From: Dillenia suffruticosa
Taxonomy: Eukaryota; Streptophyta; Magnoliopsida; Dilleniales; Dilleniaceae
Assembly: GCA_033439265.1 (NCBI GenBank)
Contig: JAVTVX010000020.1
Span: 625,001 to 689,000, forward strand
Direction of reading: 5' to 3'
DNA: 64,000 bases
The translations under genes were made by a program, and so were the position numbers. The notes under the pieces are model-generated. The model saw only the letters and a list, made by a program, of their open reading frames with translations. It was not told where the DNA came from and searched no databases. The first letter of the stretch is position 1; each line of letters starts with the position of its first letter. This document shows positions 50,572 through 62,169 of the stretch, in pieces.

Positions 50572-53500
50572 TCAAATGCTGGGCCTCACGTTTAGGCGAG
50601 ATGCTAGCTTCTGACCAAGAGACTTGTCTGCCTGCAGTTCATACCAACCCAATCACATTTCATTAGAAAAGGGAGCAAAGTCACGTGTAGGCAATGAAAT
50701 AAACCCTACACAAAAAAACTGAGAGGGATATAATGGTATCCTCGTGATTGGAGTCTCACCTGAGACCAATATGAGATCCAAATACTGCGGATCTCGTGGG
50801 TGACCCGAGGGTCAGATAAAGCATCAATCCATCTGCGGATGAAACGCTCTTGCCTGGAAAGATCCAACAGATCAACACATAATAATGTTTCGCCTCAAAG
50901 AAATGATGGAACCACCATACCTGTCCGGTGCCCAGGACCTGTATCTCTCTCCCGGCTGCTTGAAGTTGTTCTCCTTGTCAATGATCACCTGATCAAGCAG
51001 TATCTCAGTACAACAAAAGGCTACATCCATCTCACGAATCTCAATCTGAGTCAAATTATTTGATGGTTTGGGAAGTATTTAGATAAGCAAATAACATGGC
51101 CTGACCTTCTCACGTCTCCCATTGAGGATACAAGATGGGATGGGGAAGCTCTCAGCATGACGAACAGGATCATACCTTGAAGGGAAGTAATTTATCTGAA
51201 GATAGCATCAAATTAAGTGATTACATATCTTACTAGTTTAGTACCAAAACTGCAAATGAAGAACATAAAATGACTGTCCAAAGAAAAATCGCATCAGTCA
51301 CATGGACAATAAATCATACAGCAAGGCACAAGTTACGGATCCAGAAACCCCCTATTTGGAGAAAAAACCAAATGAAAAAGTACAAAGTACCTCTTCATCC
51401 CTGTGCATGAAATTCATGAAACCATCATGATGATTGTTGTGGTGAGCACACTTAGGTGCATTGGCTGGCAGCTGCAAATAGTTTGGTCCAAGGCGGTGCC
51501 TCTGGGTATCAGCATAAGAGAAGATTCTTGTTTGAAGCAACTTATCATTTGAATAGTAGATACCAGGAACAATAATTGCAGGACAAAATGCAAGCTGCTC
51601 ATTTTCTGCAAAGAAGTTATCGATGTTCTTGTTCAACACCAAACGACCCACAGGTTGAAGGGGTAAGATGTCCTCAGGCCAGGTCTTGGTCACATCAAGA
51701 GGATCAAAGTCAAATCGGTCTTCATGATCTGGATCCATAGTCTGAATATAAAGTTTCCACTCAGGATAATTACCAGCGGCAATTGAGTCATAGAGATCTT
51801 GAGTGGCATGGCTGTGGTTGGCTCCTCCAACCTTGATTGCCTCATCTTCCAGCAAACATTTAACTCCACAAGTGGGTTTCCAATGAAACTTCACATAATG
51901 TGCTTTTCCAGCCTTGTTGATCAGAGTATAGGTGTTAACACCGGATCCATCCATATGCCTGTAGTCTTGGGGAACACCCACATCATCAAAGAGGAAGGTA
52001 AACATGTGCAAGCTTTCAGGATGGTGAGAGAAGAAATCAAGGATCCTCCAGTTCTCCTGAATGTGGGACTTAGGGTTAGGTTTAAGTGCATGGACCATAT
52101 CGGGGAACTTTATTCCATCACGAATGAAGAAGACTGGGAAATTGTTTCCTACAAGATCAAAGTTTCCCTGGCAAAACACAATGAACAGAAAAATTAATAA
52201 TAGTTAAAAATGAAATAGTTTAGAGAAGGGAATGATAGTTTTGCCTTACACATGCTCAAGGATTAATAAACATATCTCCATTAAAAAGATGCAAATAAAA
52301 TGAACCTTGTTTTCTGGATCTACATTGAAGAGGCCACCTTATGAGCCAGAAACTGGAAATTTAAACAGGTTTATAATTTGATATAGTTTTGCAAAATTTG
52401 GACAGATTGACATGAACAGTCTTTAACGGAGAGCAAAAGGAAGATATAACAAAGAAACAACATCTAAATAATTTATCTGTTGAAACTATTTCTATAGAAC
52501 TCTGGGCAAAATCACAAGGATTGAGACTCACTAATCACATGATTTTCAACCGGTGCAAGTGCAAACTACATACCTCTCTAGTGTAAAACTTCACTGCAAA
52601 ACCTCTAGGGTCTCTGAGGGTTTCAGGGCTGCCACGCTCATGAATAACAGTGGAGAAACGAAGAATCACAGGTGTTTGGACTCCAGGAGCCCGAAGGAAG
52701 TCAGCACAGGTAAGATGAGAAATATCATGAGTGACCTCAAAAAATCCCTTCGCACTGGCTCCCCTGGCATGGACAACACGTTCTGGGATACGCTCCCTGT
52801 CGAAGTTAGCAAGCTTCTCGACCAGATGATAATCCTCAAGGAGAATGGGGCCTGCAGAACAAAGGTATAGTTCAAATTCTTACTGAAAAAATGACAAGTA
52901 ACTTGAGAGTAGCATAATCTTCTACAGCAGATTTCCCATAATTGGCTGACAGGTCCCATTCAAACAAGAATAGCACTAAAAAAGGCATAGAAGTTACAAA
53001 TGGCCTAGCTGGACGTGATATGGAGATTATAATTTGCAGGCCAGAAGATTTCTTAAAACAATAATAGTTGTTTTTACTGATTTTCACTAACATATTGCAG
53101 TCATTTGGTTCTGTAGGAGCAAGCTTTCCTCCCACTACCCATACAATCCAATGTCTTTCAACTATAGTTGATCTAATATCTGTGGCCTAACCATAGTGAC
53201 AGGTAACCATTGTCAAAATACATGTAGTCAGTTGAGAAACTTGATAACAGACATGGAAAATGTTTAGCAGATAGCAGTCAGCAAGGCTTGAATTTATATT
53301 TACCAAAGGATTAATACACCTTACATTTACAATGAGAAATTAATCTCCAGAATAATTTCCTAAAATTTCTAAACATTTCCAACACAACATTAAATGCTCA
53401 AGCTACTCCAACACGGTCTTATGCAAATAATTAAATTGGAACTAGATCCAAATTTCACAAATGTAGTCTAATTCATAAAATTTACATATATTTTGGAAAC

Positions 53501-54277
53501 CAATCACATCAAGCAAACATCATAGGCCATAAATGTGAATAATTAATGAATAAATAAATAAATCAGCTAATACCTCTGTTGCCAACAGTCAAAGAAGAGT
53601 TGTTGTTCCACACCGGAGCACCGGAATTTGTGGTCCAGAAGGGAGAATTGTAAGCACTTGAAGGACGGTACTGCAAGAGATGGATAAAATTGGGTAATAA
53701 GAACATGTTGCCGGACTCAGAAAATTAACATTTATAAAGCCAAAACCCATAAAAATTACAGAAAAATACCATTAAAAAAAAATGAAAAGCCAAAACCAAT
53801 CAAAATTCTGATCAATTCACAGAAAAATTAAGATCAAGCAAAATCCATAAAAATTCCCTAAAAAAAAATAATTAGGGCCAAACAAATCTCGAGAAAAACT
53901 ACCTAGAAATCAGATTCAATCCAATACAGCCAAGTAAGGCACTGAAATCCCAATTGATGAATACATGCTGAAATCAGATTCAATCCAACACAGACAAGTA
54001 ACGCACCGAAATCCCAATTGATGAATACATACTCATATAATTGTTTACGATAGCAAAATTTAATCTAGTCTAAAAACCAGATTACTCTAAGTAGATAAGT
54101 AAAATTAGAAAGTGGAAAATCAATCAGGAGAAGGAACATAAAAGTTATCGAACACTACACAAACCTAAAGTCAAACCTCGTAAGATAAAAGATGAAACGA
54201 AACCCAGTTAAGAAAACAAAATCAACAACGAGTAGTCAGCAATCCATGAAAATAAGTTTCACCTTGTAAGGATCCAT
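50572..54277 (-). CDS. CAT: Peroxisomal catalase, 492 aa
   Basis: Haem catalase that converts H2O2 to water and oxygen in peroxisomes. Exons in order: 54277-54263, 53670-53574, 52851-52574, 52167-51391, 51195-51106, 50988-50921, 50853-50760 and 50631-50572. They sum to 1479 nt, that is 492 aa plus stop, exactly the usual plant catalase length. The first exon encodes only MDPYK. Seen in order: [12 protein letters not shown] with the essential distal His (about residue 65), [11 protein letters not shown] with the distal Asn region, and [17 protein letters not shown] with the proximal haem-ligand Tyr. The C-terminus ends [16 protein letters not shown]. The internal QKL tripeptide 11-13 residues from the end fits the plant catalase peroxisomal targeting signal. 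Intron 1 has a 64-bp tandem duplication. A (CT)n leader and TATA-like motif lie upstream. Which plant CAT isoform this is was not resolved. Confidence 0.97.
53906..54033 (-). repeat. 64-bp tandem duplication in catalase intron 1
   Basis: gaaatcagattcaatccaa starts at 53906 and at 53970. The two copies run to gatgaatacat(g/a)ct with about five substitutions. Confidence 0.9.
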
Positions 54278-54290
54278 GGATAGTTAAGAG

Positions 54291-54322
54291 AGCGAGAGCG
54301 AGAGCGAGAGAGAGAGAGAGAA
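54291..54322 (-). repeat. (CT)n tract in catalase 5' UTR
   Basis: On the plus strand this is a (GA)n run with three GAGAGC units. On the coding strand it is CT-rich and lies 14-45 bases before the ATG. CT-rich leaders are common in highly expressed plant genes. Confidence 0.85.
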
Positions 54323-54393
54323 CCAAAGCCCCCTTTTCCTTCGTTCGGTGGCGTTTGGTGAGGAGAACGATCGGATCAATACAGTGACCAAGA

Positions 54394-54401
54394 TTTATAA
54401 A
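54394..54401 (-). promoter_or_regulatory. Probable TATA box of catalase
   Basis: tttataaa (the same on both strands) lies about 120 bases upstream of the catalase ATG, just beyond the CT-rich leader. Assigned by position and consensus. Confidence 0.5.
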
Positions 54402-57400
54402 GGAAGCTAATTGGTCACTGTCAACACCTTCTTTTTTTAACCTTTTAACTGTACACGATATTTCGGCAATTTCCCGTTTCCCGAATCCATCGGATGTATC
54501 TTATCATCCTCCCAAGCTTCCAAACAAGTGGCTGCACGCATCGGGCGGCAGTGCTGGGAAGGATAAAAGAGGATAAAACCTTAATATATAAATAAATTAA
54601 CTTTTACCCTATGTTGATCATTTTTTTTATATAAATTTTTGTCGCATTTTAATTAATTTAAATAAATATTTAATTAAAAATAATTAATTATATAAATATA
54701 AATTATCATATAAAATCTACTCTTTTTATTTTTTTACAAAACAATTCAAATTAATAAATTTTTATTTTTTAAAATTATCAAAATATATTAATTATTTTAT
54801 TAATAATCTGACGTTAATACAAATTTAATCGGGTTAATAATATTATGATTAAAAGTCATATAAAACTAATATTTACAAGTATCATTTATACCTATAAGGT
54901 ATAAATAAACGTTGTTATCACCAAAAAAAATAAATAAACGTTGTAATGGATTTCTAGGTTTGGGGATTTCACGGCCAAACCACAAGCCACTCATGCCAAT
55001 AGATAGAGAATAACAATTATCCTACGTTTGAATCTTACTCTGTTTAGACATCTGCACCTAAGGAAATTGAACTGACAAAAGAAATTGTTTAGTAAAAGAA
55101 AACAGCACAAATTTAGTTGTAATCAATTGAAAAGTCATAATTAAAAACAAAAATTTATCAAAATAAACATTCGAATATTTCTTTAATTAAATTAATAATT
55201 AATATGATGTGATTTTTTATTACAAAGAAGAGCAAAGAAGTCTAATTTCAGAAGAAAATCATACATCGAATATCACATTTTAAAAATTGATAAATTTCAT
55301 TAGGAGAGTAAAACTTATGGACCTCAGTAAAGATCATCAACCCTAACATGGTAAGAATATCAGTATAACTATTACTTTTTCAAAAAACAAAAGGAACATG
55401 ATAAACCAAAGTTTATCGTATTAGCTATTGGCATTGCCGTGAAATAAGAAATCCGAAAGGAGAAAGCCATTTCAAAAAAAGGGTCATCTCACAATTTAAG
55501 ATCTGTCTTTTTTTTTTAATGTGATATTATTATATTTCATTACAGAGACAAAGAGAACCAAACTAAGAGTATTTCACATTCAAATCATCTTAACAAACAA
55601 AGGTTAAGAAAAACAAAAAAAAACTATGTGTTTGATTTGACTTAATTTTGATTGATCGGGTTGAGCGAGAGAGAGAGTTTTCTATAAATTCTTTGAGAAT
55701 CAAAGAACAATTTTTCAACTAATTGATCAATCATCAATCATCGAATATTCATAAAGAATTAAACCATTGATAAAATTCAAATAGTCATTAAAATTCTTAT
55801 ATCATATCAAAATCCTTTGAATTGAATAGTGAGATACTCTATTTTCTTAATTAGATGTATCGAATTTGAATTATAGAAATGACAAAAAATGATTTAAGAG
55901 AATCAACCCTTAAAATGGATCATATAATATTTAAATCAAATTAATCAACAAAATTCGAATATCGATAATGAAAAAAAAAAGAAAGGAATTCTCACGTCAT
56001 AAAATTTATCAAAAATCATGGCTGAAATATTGAAATTCGAGTGAGGTGAAGGAGATTAATAGATAGAAGACCGTTATTAAATTTAATCCAAGAAGTGCTC
56101 TATCATTAATGAAATGAAGTTAATTTCAATTCTTTTTTTTTTTACAATTTATTCACCATTGAATTGACAATCTTTTTCCTCAATTTTAATTCTACTTGCA
56201 AAGGTTGTTTTTTCGTGGTTGGAGTTTTAAAATTGGTGAATCACGATATGACCCTATCCATAAAACTGCGGTCCAAATTTGAGACCGAAACCATGCACAG
56301 GGCCTATCCGGGCCCGTGGCTACCGCCCTACGTGTCGGAATATATGCCCCTATGGCAGGCCCAGTGAATCGCGATAAAAAGGACATATCCTTCAACATTT
56401 TCGAAGGATCCAGAATATCATGTAAAAAGTGGGACCTACCTAACATAAATGATAATTTTGTATGGTGAGGAGAAATAAAGGATGGGGTCAGGAAAAAGCC
56501 CATTTTTAGAAATTAAAGAGGACGTCATGAATTTGCGGTTCCTTATCCAAATTTTGGCATTTTGCTTCAAATGGATCTGCGTCTCTTACGGAAGAGATGA
56601 GATGGACCACCCAGAAAATGCCACGTATGACAAACAAAGCCTTGAAACGTGTGCCGTAAGTAACCACATCGCCGCAAGGATTGAAATCATCTGGAGGAGA
56701 AGAGAGAGAGAGAGTCTGTGTGTGTGAAAGCAGCGAAGATGCCGATAACATCAATAACGGGCCTGAGGTGAGCTTAGCCACAAACCCACGCCTCTGCCCC
56801 GCCACAAACACACGCCCCGTTTTGTTTTTATTTGTTTTGAATATTTCCTTCTCCTTATAAACGACAAAAAGGTTCATCCTCGTATATTTCCGAATAAAAA
56901 AATACTTATCAAATCATATTTAAATATAATATGATAAAAGATAATGTAGTTATGTTTGGTGATAAAATTATCTTAACAGAAATATTTTAGTTTATAAATT
57001 TCTAGCAATAACAACATCGAAAGAAAACTTCTTACCCCTCTTCTCTTTTCTCTTCTATCTTTTCGATTTTTTTCTCAATTTTTTTTAACCGTTTCTTTTT
57101 GTTTTTCTCTCTTTCTAATATCAGTGGAGATAAAAAAAAGTGAATTATTATTATTATTTTTATTTTTATTATCGATATTCAGATTTTTTTTAATTAATTT
57201 AATTTAAATATTATATAATTTATTTTAAAAATTAACTCGACAAATTCTATTTTGTTATTCCTAATTCTTAAATTCGATTTCTCTAATTAAAAAAATAAAG
57301 TTCCCATTCGACAAATTTTAATTTATTTATTTCTTTCTCGTCTTCCACCATGGTTCTCTTGCAGAGGCAACGGAGAAAAACGTACAGTGAAGACATAGAG

Positions 57401-58307
57401 AAGAGAGAGACAGACAAACAGTAAAAGGAAGAGAAACAAAGAGGGAGACGGAGAAAAACGCATTTGAAGAGAAAAGAGAGAGAAGGGGGTAAATAATTCT
57501 TTGACATTAATGGAGGGTTTTTTTTTTTTTTTTATTTTAAAGCTAGTGGAATGACTCAAGACTTTTGTTTTTAATAAAAATTCTTAGTTGGTCTTATTCT
57601 CTCCCCATAGTCCAAAAAAACCGAGCTAAAAGTATATAATATATCACTAAAAAATCAATAATACGGCTTGGGTCAATAATGCGAAATTGAATAATACATT
57701 GTTTTGAAGGGTATAAGAATAAAATGGGAAAGAGAGAAGAAGAGGGAAAAGAAGAATTTTTTAAACAAGAAAACCTTCTTTTGGTTGTTTGGTTACAAAG
57801 AAACCAAGAAAGAACCGAAAATGCCAATTATTTCATTTTGAAAGAAAAGGAAAAATGCAGAAGGAATGGGAATGCACCTTTTCCCTTCTACCAAACTGAT
57901 CAGAGGACATTGTCTTACCGTCCTTTCCTGTGCGCAATGATCATTCAACACAAACATCACCTAAGGGCATGGACATGAGAATGAACTAACAGTCACATAG
58001 GCTGTTTCCTTTCCTCAATGAGTTTGCAACTATTAATAATACGATATGTCTGAGTTGTTGACATGCCATCATCATCACCGGAAGGTCGCATTTTCAATCA
58101 TAAGAACTGAAAATTACGTCTGGAACTTGGAATTTCTCAGGAAATGTAAGGGTATGCACATACGGCTTCTTGTCGGTAATTTGCGGGTGTGAAGCATCTA
58201 CAACGGTTAGGTTTATAATGAAAAGGAACAAGAAGATTCAACATTTGAATCTTTTAAAAAAATAATTACTTGATTGGTGAGTTGAGAACAAAGTTACTGC
58301 ACAAACC
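54402..58307. other. Intergenic region between catalase and PUB15
   Basis: Mostly AT-rich sequence with no gene recognised. The block 56260-56830 is GC-richer. It contains CACGTATG/ACGTGTG-type motifs, a (GA)n(GT)n leader-like tract and a short ATG-started exon-like stretch at 56739-56768 (see findings). The remaining open frames (for example 57283-57507) are low-complexity CT-rich translations. The PUB15 3' UTR lies at the right end. Confidence 0.5.
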
Positions 58308-61123
58308 TCAGCTTTGTACTTTCTTGCTTATGAGTTGCATGAGTGAATTTGCTTTCCTCTGGGCTCTGTTGGTTCCGCTCTTCATAATCTCTGCCAAATG
58401 CTCATAAACACCATACTGGAGAGCAGCCAATATGATGTGCTGATTGTTCGCACCCAATTCAAGAAGAACTGATGCTGCACATTCCTTGTTCTTTGGTGTC
58501 CCCTCACTTATAAACATGACTAGAGTTTCCACAACAGGAAGTTGTCCAATCTCTTGTCTTCCTTCGGGGCATGAAGCTAGAATCCCAAGAATAGAGAGCG
58601 CCTCATCAACCATCCCCAAATTTTGGTCCTTGAGCAACTGAAGCAAAGGTTTCACGATCCCAGCCTTAATGGCCCTAACCTTATTTGCTTGGTCAAGACA
58701 CAAATTAAAGAGTGCTGTGATGGCATCTTTTTTGCCTCTGATTGTTCCATGCTGCAACAAATCTACTAATGCTGGAATCCCATTTGCTAACCCAATTGCT
58801 ACTTTATTCTCATCTAGCATTGACAAGCTGAAAAGGGCTGCTGCAGAATTCTCTCGGGCCTCTATATTTCCACCCTGCAAGACTTCTACTATAGCTGGAA
58901 TTGCTCCTTCTCTAGCTATGGTTTTCTTGTTTCCTTCGTCGATTGATAAATTTAATAGAGCAGTAACAGCGTGTTGTTGAATCTTTGAATCAGGGTAAGA
59001 TAGGAGTGGCACTAATAGTGGAATTCCTCCACTATTCGCAATCAAGACTCTGCTCTCAGGGCTCTCCTTAGACAGCTTACGGATCTTCATTACAGCCTTC
59101 CTCTGCTCTTCTAGCAGACTAGAGGACAGCTCTTGCACCAAAGTCAATATTTCCTCTTTGGGTGCTGTTGAACAGACTTCAGAGCCTGCAGGTGGTTCCT
59201 TCTGAGGAAGCTGAAAATTGTTCTTCTCACACCATTGCATAATTAGGTTCTTGAGCGCATAGTTTGGTGCTAGTGACAAGTGAGCAAGAGTTTGCCTAGT
59301 ACTCGGGCAAGTCCGATGATCAGAATCAAACCATTTTTGTATGCTTTCTCTTTCATATGTCTTCAACAGAGGCAAATCCTTAGTTAGTCTCACAACCTAA
59401 GTACTTGCCTAAAGTTCAAGTCCATTTAGATTGTCTATTTCTCTTCTTTTCTTACTTTATGCATTTAAGAAATTAAAAAAGTAGGCACAAGAAAGATCAC
59501 CTGCCCACTTGCAACAATAACAGGATCTGTCATAATCTCTAGCGAAATGGGACAAAGGAACTCGGGAGGTATTGCCAAAGACATGCACTTTGCCAAAGGT
59601 TTGGGAATGACAGGGTCTTCGAACAAATTAGCTTCTTCAAGTCCTGCAATGTGCCTAAATCTGTTCAGAAGAGTGATTACTTGCTGGATACTTTCTGAAC
59701 ATTGCCCTTCTTTACTCCTGATAAGTTTCCTTATAGCTGTTGTTTCTGCATTCAGGTCATCAATGGTATGAAGGTCAAGGTTCTTTGCGAGCCTTTCTGC
59801 AACAGCAATATTTGCATTCCGCTCCTCTTCTTCGGAAAACAAGACCATAATATCCATTGCAAGTTCCATATCTTGTGTATCTGTTCGACGTTTTGCCCTT
59901 TTGATTTGGAGACCCATCAGCTCAATCTGAACCACAGCAAATTCATCACTCAGGAATTTGTCCAACAGCTCTCACATCATAGATGTACATAACAAATATC
60001 AAAGAACCATTCCACAACCACAGATATGAGTTATATAATGACTAAAAATGACTTGCGCTGAAACTATTTACTATAATTCAAAAGGAGAATTCAGCAACAT
60101 AATCCGAGACGGCACCACTACTTTCAATTTTGAAAAAGAAAAAAATTGAGAATTCTGCAAGATGAAGGACTTTAACCCGTCCATTCAGGGGTTGCGGTGA
60201 GGGAAGCTGTCTCCGCTACTATGGAAAGGGGACATTAGGTAAGTAGCATTCCACAAAAAATCTTGCAGGATGACTTCCCTTATAACGGCAGAGAATAATA
60301 TGACTATTAAATCGACCAACTCAATCTTTATGGGATGTTATATAAGTTTGAAAACCCTCCTAACATTGCATAAAGGCCACCACAAAACCCAATACTGGTT
60401 CTTAGAATATGTGGAGTTATCTCACATAGAAGGGATCAAGTTCTCTGCTAGTACCAGCAAATCCATCCCAGAACCACAATTTCATTCACAATTATGCGAT
60501 TGCTTGGGAGAATGACATGTTTAAGATTATAGGGCAAGCCTTAAGAAACATGACCAATTGACAGGGAAAAAAATGGAAAATGGGGGAGGACCTGTTCTTT
60601 AACTTCATCAGAGACCCCAATCTCATCAAAAGGCATACCATCCAAAGCTTGAGCCAATTTATCATGAACGGCATGAAATCTAACCATGATTGCCTCGCTC
60701 TCCAACGCCTAAATAAATCACCCAAAAAAAAAATGAGAACAAACCAAAAAAGACCATCCCCACAAATTAAGAAAGAGCCCTAACCAAATAAAGTTTGCTG
60801 CCTTCACTGCACGTGACCAACAATTTCTTCGCCATAAGAAAGGTCTTCTTCAAATTGACCAACCCAGCCAAAAAATTACAAGAAAACGGACAATCCATTG
60901 CCGCCATTTCTTCCAAAAAGGGCACCAAGAGCTTCAACCTCCTCACAAGTCCGTAGCATTCTTTCCTTTGTGGCTTCCTAAAGTTTTCCAAACCCTTAAT
61001 CTCTTCCATAACACCAATAATTTCGGGCACCAAATTAGGATCCTCATGATGAGGGTGATGATCATCAGGGGTCACATTTTGATTTTTTGTCTCTTCCTGA
61101 ATGGTGTCTTTTTCCATCAACAT
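58308..61123 (-). CDS. PUB15: PUB15-like U-box/ARM-repeat E3 ubiquitin ligase, 658 aa
   Basis: A plant U-box E3 that takes ubiquitin from an E2 and passes it to targets bound by its other domains. Exons in order: 61123-60785, 60708-60592, 59968-59501 and 59360-58308. All junctions keep phase 0 and give 658 aa, close to the 660 aa I recall for Arabidopsis PUB15. An N-terminal UND-type helical region covers about 25-270 ([38 protein letters not shown]). The U-box starts [23 protein letters not shown] at about 288-310 and continues [11 protein letters not shown]. About six ARM repeats follow to the C-terminus (for example [20 protein letters not shown] and [19 protein letters not shown]), ending [14 protein letters not shown] second in-frame ATG two codons downstream (61117) is an equally possible start. 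Target proteins are unknown. Confidence 0.95.
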
Positions 61124-62169
61124 TGGGCAAGTCGCAACCTTTGAGAATTAGCGATTGGGTTGGGAATGGATGAAGGAAGAAAAACCCCAGCCCCAGAAGT
61201 ATCGTCTATAGAAGGAGAGGGTCTGGGTTGCTTTGGGTTCGATTGATTACATTTGGCGGCATTTTCGGCTCAATGGGGTGGGTGCACTATTGGAGACCGA
61301 GTGCTTTTCGCGGGCGGTCGTTATGCTTCAAAAATTGGCATGAACGAGAGAGAGAGAGAGAGAGCGAGAGGAAGGGAGAGAACGGACTTTTTGGGAAGCC
61401 AAAAAATTTTTTTTTTCGTAATTTCATATTTAAATTTTTATATAATAAAAAAAAACAGACCTTTTTGGCATTGGGCTAGTATGGACCTAGCCGGGCCGGG
61501 CTAAATGAGGAATACAGCTCTGCCAAGATCCAAAGCGCAATACATGGGCCATTAGATTTTCTATATTATTTTTATTATTTTTTATATAAAGATTTGAATT
61601 TAAAATCTTTATAAAAAAAATAAGAAATAATATCAATTAAGTTATAATTTATGATCGTATTATTTTAATTATACTATCATAGAAATAAATAATAATAATA
61701 ATGAAATAAACTACTTATAGTATTAAATAACGTTGTCCATCCCAACAAAAAATGCGGTACTTACGGTTTCTTTTTCGCGGTACTTACGGTGCTTACGGTG
61801 CTTACGGTTTCTAAGTCCATGCGAAGTCTACTCATAGTCAGAAACTTTATATATTTTGATTAGCAAAATATATTTTTAGGAGAGTGTTATATATTGAATC
61901 TTAAATTTTATTATTTTGTTAGCCCTGTTATATGTAAGAAGAATCAAATCTTTTTATTAAAAAAAAAACAAGAAAATCTATTTCATATTTAATAGAAGTG
62001 ACAAAAAAGTAGAGTTTTTTTTTTTTTTTTTTTGGGACAAAGTAATGCAAAAAGGTTTTAAAACACAAATCGGTATTGTACGGTTTCAAGTTTAATAGCC
62101 AGAGGCTGGGCCAAGCATCCTTAGAAAGGCTAGCAAAGTCCAATATAAGAATTGAAGGAAAAAACATTT
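61124..62169. other. PUB15 upstream region and spacer before the MULE
   Basis: The PUB15 leader/promoter lies at the left, with (GA)n at 61350-61375. AT-rich spacer follows. A short tandem repeat of a cttacggtg/cggtacttacggt unit is at about 61752-61812. No gene is recognised. Confidence 0.5.
61752..61812 (+). repeat. Short tandem repeat based on cttacggtg
   Basis: gcggtacttacggtttct occurs twice in degenerate form, with three cttacggt units at 9-10 base spacing in between. The composition is GC-richer than the AT-rich flanks. Confidence 0.7.

Noticed and set aside
51799..52197. 132-aa plus-strand open frame opposite catalase exon 4
   Set aside because: Antisense shadow of a strongly conserved exon.
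57283..57559. Overlapping minus-strand frames rich in Ser, Leu and Phe
   Set aside because: The translation reflects a CT-rich low-complexity tract, not a protein signature.
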